Origin: Daucus carota subsp. sativus
Taxonomy: Eukaryota > Streptophyta > Magnoliopsida > Apiales > Apiaceae
Assembly: GCF_001625215.2 (NCBI RefSeq)
Contig: NC_030388.2
Location: forward strand, 27,144,558 to 27,208,557
Reading direction: 5' to 3'
Length of the DNA stretch: 64,000 bases
Positions 1 to 11,560 of this stretch are shown here, in pieces. A program made the translations under genes and the position numbers. How positions within the stretch are numbered: the first letter of the stretch is position 1; every line of letters starts with the position of its first letter. The notes below the pieces were generated by a model. That model was not told the DNA's origin. It did not search any database and saw nothing but the letters and a program-made list of their open reading frames with translations.

Positions 1-775
1 GTCGGATCGGGTCGGGTTTCTTGAGATCCAGACCCGATCCATTATATTTCGGGTCGGGTCGGGTTCGGGTCCGGGTCCGGAAAATGAAGATCCAGATCCG
101 ATCCGTCGGGTTTTTTCGGGTTTCGGTTCGGGTTCGGGTCTAATTCGGGTTTTTTAAAAAATACAATTAAATACAAATTAAAAATTATATATTTATAAAA
201 AATGTGATTATGGATTATTTTTTTGAACTTTAGAAATACAAAAAAGGGAATTACAGGCTTCATTTATTACAATAAACACGTGAAACATGTTAACTCAATT
301 GTATACAATCATTCAACTTATCATTTATATTTTATTATTTTTATTGTATTTAGATTTTTTAATGCACAATAATTAAGAAAAATAAAATATTGATGAAATA
401 AATATAAATTCTATATTGCAAATATAAGATTAAGTAAAATGTTCATATTCATACCTAATAATTCATAATATTTCAATGTATATACTTTACATTTAAAATA
501 TATGTATTTACATTTAAAATATATATATATATATATAATATTTTGTATCGGGTTTTTATCGGGTTTCGGGTTCAGATCGGGTTTAAATCGGGTTTCGGGT
601 TTCGGGTCGGGTCTCGGTTCGGAATACCTGAGATCCAGATCCAGATCCAAACTTTTTCGGGTCCAAAAATAAGATCCAGATCCGGATCCAAATCCAAAAA
701 AATCGGGTTCGGGTAGACCCAATCGGATCGGAACGGGTCGGGTATCCATCGGGTCGGGTAAAACTGCCATCCCTA
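1..775. mobile_element. hAT-like non-autonomous element, 5' end outside window
   Basis: Both ends are dense in CGGGT/ACCCG words (about 1-140 and 545-765) around an AT-rich core. The right end closes with ctgccatcccta, the reverse complement of a tagggatggcag terminus, which is typical of plant hAT-type elements with such degenerate subterminal repeats. The left terminus lies before the window. The ORFs across it are low-complexity translations of the repeats and are not genes. Confidence 0.6.
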
Positions 776-854
776 TTTGGGAGTATCTTATTGTATCGAC
801 TTTCTTTACGTTACTAATATCTATATGTGTACGTATGTGATGGAAATATACATG

Positions 855-1311
855 TAGGGATAGGATCAAATAAAAACTTTTTTAAGTTACAAACTTACAA
901 ACTTTTTTTTATTCTCCCATCGTGTTAATCCTTAGTTATATAAAGTATCCATGTTGAAAATTCGTCAAAAAACATCACAATTTTTAAAAATAACGCATAA
1001 ATAAATCGCGTTTTCAACACATTTATAACTGGGGTTCAACATCGGGTGTTGAACACTAATTATTATTGTGTTGAATATATCTAAAAAGATGTTTAAACTA
1101 TACCTCTGGGGTTTGGGTAGGGTCTAGAAACATAAATATTAGTTAAATAACATTGTTTACCTTAGTTCTTAAATTTAAAAATTGGTTTATGTACTTCTCC
1201 ACCACTATTTTAATCAATGTTCAACAAAATATGTTAAAAAAATGTTGAACTCAAGTTATATATGTGTTGAACAAAAAAAGTTTGTAAGTTTGTACCAGAA
1301 CCCTCTCGCTA
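855..1311. mobile_element. MITE with inverted acaaacttacaaac arms
   Basis: The motif acaaacttacaaactttttt near 893-912 is mirrored by aaaaaagtttgtaagtttgt near 1275-1294. The outer ends (taggga... and ...ctcgcta) are loosely inverted. No coding potential was seen. A clear target duplication was not found. Confidence 0.45.
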
Positions 1312-2680
1312 TGCATGTATCTATGCTGAGCAATATAAATATTCTTCAGTGGTCAAATGTCACGTAGCATAATGTGTTATTAGCTAGGATTTAGGTGTCC
1401 ATTTCTTCAAAAATTTATTAACCAATTTTATATTTAAATATCTAAATATAAAATAAACCATTCGGTAAAATCCGCATGAATTTCCATGAAATTATGATCA
1501 GTGAGTGACGTCTAATTGTAATAAAAAATTATGAGACTGGATATTTCTGTTATCGTGCTTGATTGACAAGTAAATTAATATTTAAATTAAATAATTTGAG
1601 TTATTAATTTATTTAATTTAAAATATTAAGTAGACTTATATTATTATATATTTTGATCATTTACATATAACTCTATAAATAATAACGAAAATAATAAACA
1701 GAAGTTCGATTTTTCATACTTTTATACACCCCCACTTGAGTATTTTTCTTAAATGAATATTCTCGATTAAACATAATTTAGAAGTTCGAAATAAAGTTAT
1801 ATCATATTCCTAAAAAGCTTTAACAAGTAACCATCACTGAATTATGTATTCTTTACGGATCACGTTATCAGTCACTAAATTAAAGGTTTTAAATATTCGA
1901 ACCGTGACTGGGCGCTTACTCAGTTGCCTTTACTGCAAAGGATGACAAGCTAATTTTACTTTATTTTCGTGTCAAGAGGGAGGTTCATAATTTATGATGG
2001 TGTTTGTTTGGAAGAAGCAAATTTTGCATATTGCTTCTGCTTTTTTTGATCCGTTTGTATAAAAAAATAGAATATTTTTAAGAGACTGAGAATTTTAACT
2101 TCATGATCGAACTTCCCCGGTCCACTTAATCAAAGTCCCACGAACATCAACTCGCAATATTTTTACGAAAAGTAAGAAAACTGGTCTGTGGGTAATTTGT
2201 CACGGTGGGGTCCTTACAGTAACGTGCGAACGGCAAATTACCAAGTCAAGGGAAATGAAACGAAACTAAACAAAATACAAAAATTAAAAAGCAAAAAACT
2301 AAAAGAAAAGAAGAATAATGGTGCGTAGGTCGATTCAACCAAAGATGAAATTGATGGGCAATCACGTATTCACACCCACTACTGCTAAGCAGGAAGAAGA
2401 GTGGTCCAATTTGCTATCATAAACATATTTTATTAATATAAATATTTGGCGAGTGATGGCCACAATTTTCGTTCCATTCCATTGACCTTGGGCACATTTG
2501 CTATACTGAATGTGACAATGTCGATGTAGATTTACGTAAATAGACAGCAAAAATATACATTTATTCTTACCCGATTGGCTTCATGTTGGTGTACACATTG
2601 TAGAGATACATCTGGATTACCATATCTACCGAAACATTGTTTTCTTCTGCTGCCATCTTTTGATGGGTGCGTTTCTTTCT
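1312..2680. other. AT-rich intergenic DNA, no gene seen
   Basis: Short ORFs only, none with recognisable motifs or flanking splice signals. Around 2000-2060 there is a piece resembling the ends of gtttgttt-type MITEs, too short to delimit. Confidence 0.5.
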
Positions 2681-2690
2681 GACGAAAAAT

Positions 2691-3246
2691 GGGTTTTATA
2701 TTAAACTGGCCATCCGTTACGTCAAAATATCTCAGTTAATCCACCCATCTCATCGGCGACTCATTTAAGCCACTATAAACCAAATATATATCATTTTACC
2801 CACATCACTATTCATACCTCTTTACTTAATCATTTATCAAAAATTAACCGTTCAACTTTTTACTGCAAAACCACTTCGAGTACCTTCATAATTGTATATA
2901 GTATATATCAAAATAATTTGGGAATTTATAAAGCAATATAGTTAGGGTGATCACATAAATATATATTTATAGCTATATATATTTTTAACAACATAGTTAT
3001 GTTATTTTAGAAATTCCCAAATTATTTTGATAAATACTAGGAACAATTATGAAAGTACTCGAAGTGGTTTTGCAGTAAAAAGCTAAACGGTTAATTTTTG
3101 ATAAATGATTAAGTATAGAGGTATGAATAGTGATGTAGGTAAAATGATATATATTTGATCTGTAGTGGCTTAAATGAGTCGCCGATGAGATGGGTGGTTC
3201 AAGTGAGATATTTTGACGTAACGGTGGCCAGTTTGATATAAAACCC
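2691..3246. mobile_element. Mutator-type foldback element (556 bp), 10-bp TSD
   Basis: The two halves are nearly perfect inverted repeats of about 250 bp each (gggttttatattaaactgg at the left, ccagtttgatataaaaccc at the right). They are flanked by identical 10-bp direct repeats gacgaaaaat at 2681-2690 and 3247-3256. Long terminal inverted repeats with a 9-10-bp duplication are the signature of Mutator-like elements. No transposase is encoded. Confidence 0.85.
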
Positions 3247-3581
3247 GACGAAAAATTTGAGGAGATTTAGACAAGGCTTCTGATTTGTTGGGCCTTCTAG
3301 ATAAGTAGGCAAGCCCAGAATTATTTCGTCTAAACCGTAGGTTGCAAGTTGCAACTCAGCTATGAGTAATGAGCCCTACCTTTCGGGGTCAATATCTCGT
3401 GAAAATGAAAAAATTTTAGGCACCATTTTGAAATTTCAGTTTTAATTTTTAATACTTACCAACAGCATCACAACACGACTACCTTCTTAAAAGACGGAGA
3501 AAAACTCGGGTGAATTTTTATTATTTTAAAATTTCAGTCAAAATTTTGGAAATTTCAACCACCATTCTCAAATTTACTCAG

Positions 3582-4140
3582 GGCCGTTTGGTTCGACTTA
3601 AAAAAACGGAATGGAACTCAGAAAAGGAAATGAAGAGAAAGGAAAGGAATGATGCTGAATTGTATTACCTGTTTAATTTTGATTCGGAAACAGAATGAAA
3701 AATTATATGATCATTCTTAAATTTTATTTTTAAATATTAAATAATTTTAAAAGAGTCAAATATATTTACGTTTATAATTTGATATATTTTATTATTTAAA
3801 ATTTTTATCAATTTATAAATATCTTGACTTGTAAATTACATTAAAATTATTTTTAATATGTAAAAACTAAATTAAGATTTATTTTTTATCTTTAAAAATA
3901 TTTTACATATTATTTTTTAATGTTATTGACTTCTGAAATAAATTATAAACGAAAATAAAAAAAGAATCAGGAAAGGAAAAAGAAATACCTGGTGTGGGGT
4001 GGGGAATGGAGCATGAGGGATTTGGGGTAAATCTAAAATCAAAAAAGGGGAAAGGAAATGACAGATGTCATAATACAAACGACATTAAAGGGAATGAAAC
4101 TATTGTTTCCCTTTCCTATTGTTAGTTACCCCTAAACAAA
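3582..4140. mobile_element. Probable MITE with gggccgtttgg-type ends
   Basis: The left end agggccgtttggttcg and the right end cctaaacaaacggttt are loosely inverted, and both arms carry similar ggaaaggaa / ttcccttt tracts. This resembles the common gggccgtttgg MITEs of plants. Boundaries are approximate and no target duplication was resolved. Confidence 0.35.
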
Positions 4141-4260
4141 CGGTTTAATATTTAGAGACCAAATTTTCCAAAATATTTAAATTGTTAAGAATTTTTTTTT
4201 ACGTGAACATATACCAATAATATGTCTGCTTTTCTTGAAGAACGAATATAAGAATTTTAT

Positions 4261-5921
4261 CGATTTTCACCGATGAAAAGTTCTTAATCTGTTTAATTCT
4301 TTTGATATGTTCCCGTTTTCTCAATAATACTCCCTACTGCTTTCAAATCATACCACCAAATAAGTCTTATTGCGACCGAAGAATCTCATCGTTCGTGCAA
4401 TATAATTCCTTCGGATGGTGACAGAGTGCCTAAAGGAGGATTATTTTTCGGTCTTTTTGAAAGAATAATAACGGGTCTCACGATAATGGAACGGAAAGAG
4501 GAGTGGTGGTGATTCTTTCCCAACATCCATGATACACACGTCTTCTAATCGTCGTGTTAGGGCTCAACTACGGATCTACATGTCAAGATTTCGACATTCA
4601 AAAACAAAGGTGTATTCTCTCCAATTCTTAATTTATATGTTCATGTAACTATTTTTTTCTTAGTATATTCAAATATTTTTATGTTTTTAAAAGTGTTGAT
4701 GTAAATCTCCATTTTTCTCTTTATATTTGTATTTGTGCGCGATTATCAATTATTGTAGGTGTTGTTTTATGTCTTAATTTTGTCTGTTTTGATTTATCTG
4801 GTAGATGAGAATGTACGTGAAGAGTGTAGTCAAATTTATTTTGTATATTATGTGCTTAATATGTTGTCTTTTATCTATTTTTTAGTCACAAGTTTTATTT
4901 ACAATTGTGTTTTTTTTTTTAGCTTTTAAGGTTAGAATTGGTTCATCGTTGTTGTTAGTGACAATGACGAGTTATGGTGGTTTAATGTTGGTGATGATAA
5001 GATGGTATTATCAATTAGTGTGTTTTTGAAAAAATATTATTCAATAATTTCTTGCATGATTAAAGGTTTTGCTTTGTAAAATTGGTAAGCTTCTTGCCCT
5101 CTTTTATTTTTTGAATTGGCTCTAATAGTAGTAATTGAAGATTTAAATTTTAGCTTGTTTAAATGGTAAGTTGACTCACTTGATTGTTGCTAATTTTTGA
5201 ACTTTATCTCTTCTCGAGTAATTGCTTGTAAATATATGCTCTGAATGCTTTAATTCTCATTGATTAGAATTTAATTCGATATGTTAATCGGTGTATATTG
5301 ACTTGCAGTCTTAAGTCTTAATTCAGGGGCTTTTGTATGTACCATTTATGGGTGGCCATGATTGATGGCGTATATTCTTGGCCTAATAAACGGCAATTCA
5401 GTGCCATTTTGTTGGCTTGTATATTACATTTTATTTAATTTGTTACTTAAAATTTTAGATATTTTTGAAGATTACAGTTTCATATTTTAATATTTATATT
5501 ATTAATTATTCTTAGTAATTATTTATCTTGTTATATATCTAGCCAAAGGGTCTCCCTTTGGTTAGATATTTTTTTTTTTTTTCTGTTTTCTTTCTTATAT
5601 TATCTTCTTTTTGTCGAATTATTTTTATATTTATCATTTCTTTCACTTTTACCATCTTTTGATAAATTATACTGATTTTAATTATTAAATTTATTAATAT
5701 TATTACTTTCTTGTTATTAATGAATCGTATTTGTTTTAGGTAGCGTGGTCTTACAAGTTGGGACGTTTTCTTTTCGGACATTAAGGTCTTATTGTCTAAA
5801 CTTCCGGAGACATTTTCATGTCTTTCGGTTAGAATGATAAACTTTTTTGAATGAAAGAAACTCCTCTGAGTATTGGCGAATATCGATACGAGCAAGTGTA
5901 TTTTCTGTCAAAAAAAAAAAA
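4261..5921 (+). mobile_element. Poly-A retroposon (LINE-like or retroposed transcript), 17-bp TSD
   Basis: The insert ends in an A-run at about 5909-5921. It is bounded by gaatataagaattttat (4244-4260) and gaatataagaaatttat (5922-5938), identical at 16 of 17 positions. A poly-A tail plus a long target duplication indicates target-primed reverse transcription. No reverse transcriptase or endonuclease ORF is visible in the 1.66 kb. It may therefore be a 5'-truncated LINE with mostly 3' UTR, or another retroposed transcript. The minus-strand ORF at 5539-5895 is treated as chance. Confidence 0.7.
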
Positions 5922-5938
5922 GAATATAAGAAATTTAT

Positions 5939-6207
5939 TTCTCATTTTTTTTTGTAAAATACATTTCAACTATGTTCAACAGCATTCTATACGAACCTGG
6001 TTGTGCAACTCATCACATAACAACAAATAAAGATCTGAGCACACATACATGTTCTGGTAACTCTATTATTCAGTACAAGTAAAGATCAGTTTGCTACAAG
6101 TCCTATGATCAAGCACTGAAAGCCAAAGATGAGCCTGTTTGCCTAATTTCATCGCGATTCAATGTGCATTTGATCACTATTTTTATCATGAACCTAAACT
6201 CTGAACA
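5939..6207. other. 3' flank of the NIP gene
   Basis: No separate gene is seen. This is the region downstream of the NIP stop codon (minus strand) and probably contains its 3' UTR; a poly-A signal was not assigned. Confidence 0.4.
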
Positions 6208-7903
6208 TCAAGAAGTTACATTAGTTGGTAACGTCGGAGCAGGCGAAGCAGCAATCCTATAATTAACTTTGCAATGAAGACATAGAACACGGTAACAAAG
6301 TGCGCCTGTGACGGCTCCTATAGTTGGTGCTAATATATAAATCCATATATCATCGAACTTCCATGAAATAATTGCAGGTGCCAGTGATCTGGCGGGATTC
6401 ATTGATGCTCCTGATACCGGTCTGTTAGACATTTTAAAAGCACGTATTATGAGCACGTTTGGCTCGTCTTAAATGATGAAAATAAGGACTTATTTCGAGA
6501 AAAAACTAAAAAATACCCTGTGATCAACACTCCAAGTCCAATGGCTACTCCAGCAACAATTCCAGCTAATGGTCCAACCTAAAGGGAAGGAAGTAATTAG
6601 TAAATATTTGAAATTCATATCTAGCAACAAGAAAAAATTATCTAAAATTCGTTCCCAGAATAAGATCATAGCCGATGAAATTAGGAATAAGATGAATGTT
6701 TTCATACTGTTTGAGCTTCATTGATTATGGCGCAGGTGACAAACAAGATGATGAAGGTCACGATGAGCTCCACGAAGAATGCTGAAACGTATCCTTGCAT
6801 TGGCCGTGTCATCATAAGTTCTGCTTTTATGCCATAAACCAATTTTCCTATGAATGCAGCCGCCACAGAACCAACTATTTGTGCCAATATATAAAGCGGA
6901 ACCTTGAACAAACATTAGACATTGTAATGAGAGACAATTATATGATTTTAACTAGTTATCGAGTTTGCTTTATATGTTGCTCTTATGCTTGAATTTTCTT
7001 ACATTAATGTTCTAACTTTGTTAAAGCTATCAGTGAGCAGTGCTACATGCACAAATTGGGTATAAAATTTGGCACAAATGGTAATTGAGGTGAGATTTTT
7101 TAATTGGTGTTATTAATGTGAATACAGATGACTCATTCCAATCAAAACTTAACACATGTCATTTAGTGAAAGTTTTTGTACCAAATTTTGTGCGTGAAGC
7201 ATTTTCCTTTATCTAATCCTGTGCATACATGTCACACTCTTCAGAAACCCGTCTAGCTTAATACACTGGTTGTCTTTGGTCTGATTCAATTAGTTACCGC
7301 GACTTGAAGGAGAACAATAACCACATACCTTGGACCATGGGAACGGACCAGAAGCTGCGAAAGCAATTGTGACAGCAGGGTTAATATGAGCTCCAGAAAT
7401 GCCTCCTATGGAGAAAACTACTACAATTACTGTCAAAGCTGCTGTCACTGCATATTCCAGTAGTCCTACTTGGCCATGCATTATTTGCGTGATCGCGACA
7501 ATACCACAAATACAGAAAATTAAAATGAAACTCCCTAATGCTTCTGCTGCAATCTGCATTTCAAAGAGTATACTTTCAAAAAACAAAGACCTCCTGAAAA
7601 AAAATTATGTCTTTCTTTTAAGCAAATATATAGAATTAGATTTTGTGTACTTACTATGCGAGCCAGAGTTGGATCTATCCGGAAAGGTAAGGTGCAAGAA
7701 AAAATCGCATTTCTCTTAGAAACTATATCTGCATTTTTCAAACCTGAACTAGCCCCACTCTCCTGATCATACTTAGATTCTCCGCTTGATGATGCATCAT
7801 TAGGAAGATTCGGATACGTATTATCATCATCTATTAACTGTTTCGTCATCAAAATTCGCGGTGGTGAAATGAGAGGATAATGTTTAACAATTGATCTAGG
7901 CAT
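6208..7903 (-). CDS. NIP7;1: NIP-type aquaporin, NIP7;1-like (five exons, 314 aa)
   Basis: Membrane channel of the nodulin-26-like intrinsic protein group. NIP7;1 of Arabidopsis is a pollen/tapetum boric-acid channel; the role here is inferred. Exons on the minus strand are 7903-7655, 7553-7329, 6902-6708, 6578-6517 and 6421-6208, all with GT-AG introns. They sum to 945 nt, exactly 315 codons, with phases kept. Both NPA boxes are present: ISGAHINPAVT in exon 2 and SGASMNPARS in exon 5. The stretches GLLEYAVTA and FPWSKV resemble NIP7;1 as I recall it. Oddities: the usual GHISGAH before the first NPA reads GGISGAH, and the residue three before the second NPA Asn (LE1 of the selectivity filter) is Ala. 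The N-terminal tail of about 70 residues is acidic and Ser-rich. The protein is complete and probably functional. The assignment to NIP7;1 rather than another NIP is from memory. Confidence 0.9.
7040..7204. mobile_element. Small MITE inside NIP intron 2
   Basis: Imperfect inverted ends: tgctacatgcacaaatt at the left and aaattttgtgcgtgaagcat at the right, about 165 bp apart, inside the 426-bp intron 6903-7328. It does not touch the splice sites. Confidence 0.45.
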
Positions 7904-8865
7904 CTAAAACCTGATACATGATTACAAGAGAAGCAGAGGTGAAAAAGATTGAGTATATACTAGACCGATCATGAGCCTAAAATAGTATTATTATCATAAA
8001 TATATAGAAAATTTCTGAGGCTGATTGTTATATCGAAGATTAGTTTGTTAATAAATCCACATTTATGGGCTAAGCAAGTGAGACGTTTCTGGCAAAATGT
8101 TGGTAAAGCACAATCCTTGCGTGCTTCTTAAATGAATATTTGCTCATGCTTCTTTAGTGTTGAGTTTAAGTAGAAAACTGGTTGACCACTTTCATGATCT
8201 GGTTTAAAAACATACCATTGTACACTAGAGAGGTAGTTATGTAAGATTATCAACAAATACCAACCAAATTAAGATGTGCACAAGTGTTGCGTGCAAGTTC
8301 TGAATTCAGTAGACTAACATGTCTGATGCAAAATTTGGTAACTACCAGTATTCATAAAGAAGTACTTGCAATGTCCTTGTTTGTTATTAGATTAACAGAT
8401 TTCGAGTTTTATGTCCACACTTATGCGAACGGTTTGTGATTCGTACAAGAATCAAGTTTGGAAATCAATAACTGTTTGTATTTGAGAACCATTCTAAATG
8501 CTTATTGTTTGGTTATTTGCAAGCTATCATCGTTTCTTACCGCTTAAATCATTTAACTATTTAAGCCCTCAACTGTTATATTATTTGATGTAATCGAACA
8601 TTGATGGCTTTAGATTACGTATATGTATTATTGTAAAAATCAGGAATCCGAGCTAATGGATGGTCATATAAAAAGGGAATCAGAAGTTTAGAACTGATTG
8701 GTTGACATGTAAGAAATCAGGAACAAGGAAGGATTTGAATCAGTAATCAAAAATATTTGAAATAGTATTTAATAATATTTGATATTCTCACTTTTTTTAT
8801 AAACATATCATTTGAACATAAGTATTAATCAGATTTTAAATATCGAATCTGTATAATAATGTGTA
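7904..8865. other. Upstream region of the NIP gene, no other gene seen
   Basis: Non-coding AT-rich sequence. A TATA-like tagtatatac (minus strand) lies near 7953-7962, about 50 bp before the NIP start codon, but was not tested against alternatives. Confidence 0.35.
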
Positions 8866-9025
8866 CTTATCGAGAGTGCTGATCCTGGTTCCTCCATTAT
8901 CGTCAGTTGAGTTGATTGACAACAATTTTAGCTAAACTCACCTAAACTCACAGTTTTATCTTTGATTGTGATAGAACTAACTCTGATGCAGTACTCAGAG
9001 GAAAGCTCGTTTCACTGTGTTATAG
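8866..9025 (-). pseudogene. Decayed fragment of an EDGP-like gene
   Basis: The stretch from gagtgctgatcctggttcct to actcaggaggaa-like sequence near 9000 matches the middle of the EDGP-like genes downstream (compare 9610-9745 and 20508-20645), covering the GGTKIST region back to the YFIGV strand. It is out of frame and interrupted by a duplicated cctaaactcac. No flanking parts of the gene are present, so this is a relic. Confidence 0.6.
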
Positions 9026-9214
9026 GCAGAATTGTGCCAATGATCCTGGGCCGGACCTGTACTAAAAGGGCTGGACTATGCTAAAAGGGCTGATGGAACA
9101 AGCTTATACATGTTTCTTTGTTGAACTTGTGTGATGCTAAAAGTTCCTCCTTGACACCAGTTGTGATGAGTCCAGTAGGCTCTTGACATTTACTTGCATT
9201 TATTTTGACAGCAT

Positions 9215-9765
9215 CTATGCTTTTCCCCCAAACTTGAAGCTGGCAGAGGCCAGTTTACAATACAGAAGTGAGCTGAATCCCAATTTAGAAGCTGCATTAT
9301 CTATCTCCAATAAGCTCAAGTTGGTGCCTCCAATCACTATGGAAGTTCTAGCATGCAATCCCCCATCTACTTTTCCTAAACACAGAACATCCTTGCTTAC
9401 CTGAAGTCCTGAACCATCGAGTTTCCACCATAAATCCTCCAGTACACGTCCTTCCTCCGTAACACCAGATCAATTGTTGGCAGTGCCAATGTTCTTGGCT
9501 ATAAAACAAGCCCTAAATGGTGCCATGGATGCAGCTCTAGGGACATTCATTTTCTTTTACAACTGCATTTATAGTAGCTTTGTAGAGTGAAGTTTCTAAA
9601 ACGGTGTACTTAGCCAGAGTGCTGATCTTGTTTCCCCCATAGCCACTAGTGGCATTATTGAAAACAATGTTGGATTATATGGACAACTTTTTTGTTAATT
9701 TCAATAGATCTAATTTCAATGAAGTACTCAGAGGAAGCCTCGCCTTTGGCATAGAAGCTTGAAGT
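9215..9765 (-). pseudogene. C-terminal half of a broken EDGP-like gene
   Basis: Homologous over about 550 bp to the 3' half of the EDGP-like genes, from the C-terminal CANFK region through the TSIVIGG, VYWRI and APFGACF blocks to the SEYF/GEAS region. Frames change repeatedly: there is an extra piece in the VQVS block near 9400, a mutated start-like region around 9540, and an AT-rich insertion near 9670-9720. The N-terminal half is missing. Ends directly beside the tandemly duplicated flank (from about 9775), suggesting it is an older member left behind by unequal exchange. Confidence 0.75.
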
Positions 9766-9774
9766 ACTAGCTAA

Positions 9775-11560
9775 GACTAATTATTTACTCCGTACTTGCA
9801 TGAAAAACAATTTTGAGGCATAATTTATGACGAAAATCTTAGTCGAAATAAAGACAAGCATCTACTCATAAAATCGATCGGTCATTCATTCGTTGAAGAA
9901 AAAGATAAGATAAATATCTTTCTTATGAAAATACGATATGTCACAAGGACATTTTCTAACTAGTCTTGAACGTAGCACGACTCATTAACTCATGCTTTCG
10001 CTGCAAACTTGAAGTTGGCACAGACTTGTTTACGGTACAGAAGCGGGGCTAAATCCCAGCGTCGAAGCCTTAAAATCAATCTCCAGTAAATTCTCCTCAA
10101 TTTGATGCCCTCCAATCACTATCGAAGTCCTCGAATCCACTCCTCCATCCACGAACCCTAAACACGACACGTCCTTGCTCACTTGAACCATCGAGTTCGC
10201 GCCATAAATCCTCCAGTACACATCCTTGCTCTGCAGAACTAGATCAATGGTTGGCACGGCTGGACCCGTGTACGCGGTGCCCACTTTCTTCGAGTCGAAA
10301 CAGGCCCCGAATGGCGCCACGGACCGAACTCTCGGCACGTTCAATTCATTCATGAATGCGTGCACTACGGCTTTGTAGATTGAAGCTTCGAGCACTGTGT
10401 ACTTGTCCACAGTGCTGATCTTGGTACCGCCGTGGCCAGTGTTGTTATTGATTGACAGCAATGCTGGGTTCACACGTACGGCCTTTCCGTTGAAGTACTC
10501 GGAGGAAGCCTCGCCTTTGGAGAACACTCCTGCAGTGGTTACTGGGTTGGTGAGAAGCGGAGTGTGAGTGAGAGGCGCGGTAGAAGAATCGAATTCTCCG
10601 AAAAATATGCTGCCTTTGGATGGAGTCGAACTCAAGCACACGCCGAACTTTCGTTTCATGCCGAATGTGGAAAACAATTGCGAAGGCATTGAGATCTTTG
10701 TCCTTCCGAGGCCTAACATGCCAGTGACGCCGCTTGCGAGCTTGTCTAAGATTATTGTTGAGCCGCAAACAAAGAGAAAGTTCGGAACAGTGACGGATCC
10801 AGCTCCTGATTGAACCGTGAGTGCATCGGATCCTAGGGATCCGCTTGTGGCTAGGAGAGTAATCGTGTTTTCGGGGAATAAATCGCATGTGTTGTTGGTG
10901 CAACCAGGCTTAGCTGGGGAGTAACACTCGGTGGTGCAAGCAATGGACTTGGAGAGTTTGCATGGGGCCGAGTTGCAAAGGGCGGGTTTATAGGATGAGG
11001 TGGTGAAGTCTTTCTCGCAATTGACCCAGAGGAACTCAGCGCCGAGATCAACTACTAGTTTTACAGGCACGAGAGGTGTTCTTTGTTTGATTTCTGTAAT
11101 GTATTGGAGAGTTGACGGATCTTTATAGACGGAGAGAATGAGGCCTTTAGGGCGAGTTGAGGATTTGGCTGTTGATGAAGTGATGAAGTGGATAGTACAA
11201 ATGAGAAAGAAATGAATCAAGTTTGTTAAAGGAGAAGCCATTGTGATATGCAGTTTAAGTGGTGGAAGCTGTAATTTAAACTATAAAGTTCGCGTTTGAA
11301 ATGGGTCAAGAAAGGATCCCGAGCTGAAAATAATGAGTTATTTGAAATTCTCTATCGATATGCAAATGTGAAAATTGCATGTTTAAATTCATAATTTCGT
11401 ATTCCTTTCCCATGGATAATTCTCGTGTACTTTTACAGAGAGGCAAATGCAACTTGCAAAGACTCTGACAGAGAGCCCAGCTGATTAAATTCTCGTGTCT
11501 CACTCTCAGCACCAGACCAACTAGTCATTTTCTTACATGAATTTTGGGAAAGCATTTAAA
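9775..11560 (-). repeat. Tandem duplication unit A (EDGP-like gene plus flanks)
   Basis: The block from actagctaagactaattatt (about 9770) through the gene to the gagaggcaaatgcaacttgc region (about 11445) recurs at about 13138-15020 with high identity, including roughly 200 bp downstream and 250 bp upstream of the coding region. This shows that the genes at 10.0-11.2 and 13.4-14.6 kb arose by a recent tandem duplication. Confidence 0.8.
10030..11241 (-). CDS. EDGP-like secreted pseudo-aspartic protease, damaged copy (403 aa)
   Basis: Member of the extracellular dermal glycoprotein / basic 7S globulin / xylanase-inhibitor family: pepsin-fold apoplastic proteins, some of which inhibit microbial glycosyl hydrolases. 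Single exon. A signal peptide of about 24 residues is followed by the N-lobe with VDLGAEFLWV, where catalytic DTG is replaced by DLG, and a C-lobe with GGTKIST in place of the second Asp motif. Two lesions stand out against the copy at 13.4 kb. An in-frame 24-bp deletion removes IGVTAIHI after SEYF (about 10485). An extra G in the run near 10043 shifts the frame, so the last 17 residues, including the twelfth conserved Cys, are replaced by ASVP. Unshifted, the frame would end at 9990. The TATA motif of the sister copy is also altered here. Probably non-functional or misfolded, despite being mostly open. Confidence 0.8.
   Translation of the reverse strand: MASPLTNLIHFFLICTIHFITSSTAKSSTRPKGLILSVYKDPSTLQYITEIKQRTPLVPVKLVVDLGAEFLWVNCEKDFTTSSYKPALCNSAPCKLSKSIACTTECYSPAKPGCTNNTCDLFPENTITLLATSGSLGSDALTVQSGAGSVTVPNFLFVCGSTIILDKLASGVTGMLGLGRTKISMPSQLFSTFGMKRKFGVCLSSTPSKGSIFFGEFDSSTAPLTHTPLLTNPVTTAGVFSKGEASSEYFNGKAVRVNPALLSINNNTGHGGTKISTVDKYTVLEASIYKAVVHAFMNELNVPRVRSVAPFGACFDSKKVGTAYTGPAVPTIDLVLQSKDVYWRIYGANSMVQVSKDVSCLGFVDGGVDSRTSIVIGGHQIEENLLEIDFKASTLGFSPASVP

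Noticed and set aside
1..775. CGGGT-rich arrays as telomeric, satellite or CRISPR-like repeats
   Set aside because: The spacing is irregular, there is an AT-rich core, and the right end has a transposon-type terminus; a degenerate hAT-like element explains it better.
5539..5895. 118-aa minus-strand ORF
   Set aside because: It lies in the non-coding 3' part of a retroposon and has low-complexity Lys/Ile-rich sequence.
10445..10903. Opposite- and alternate-frame ORFs across the EDGP-like genes
   Set aside because: They overlap long intact genes, have no start context, and vary between copies.
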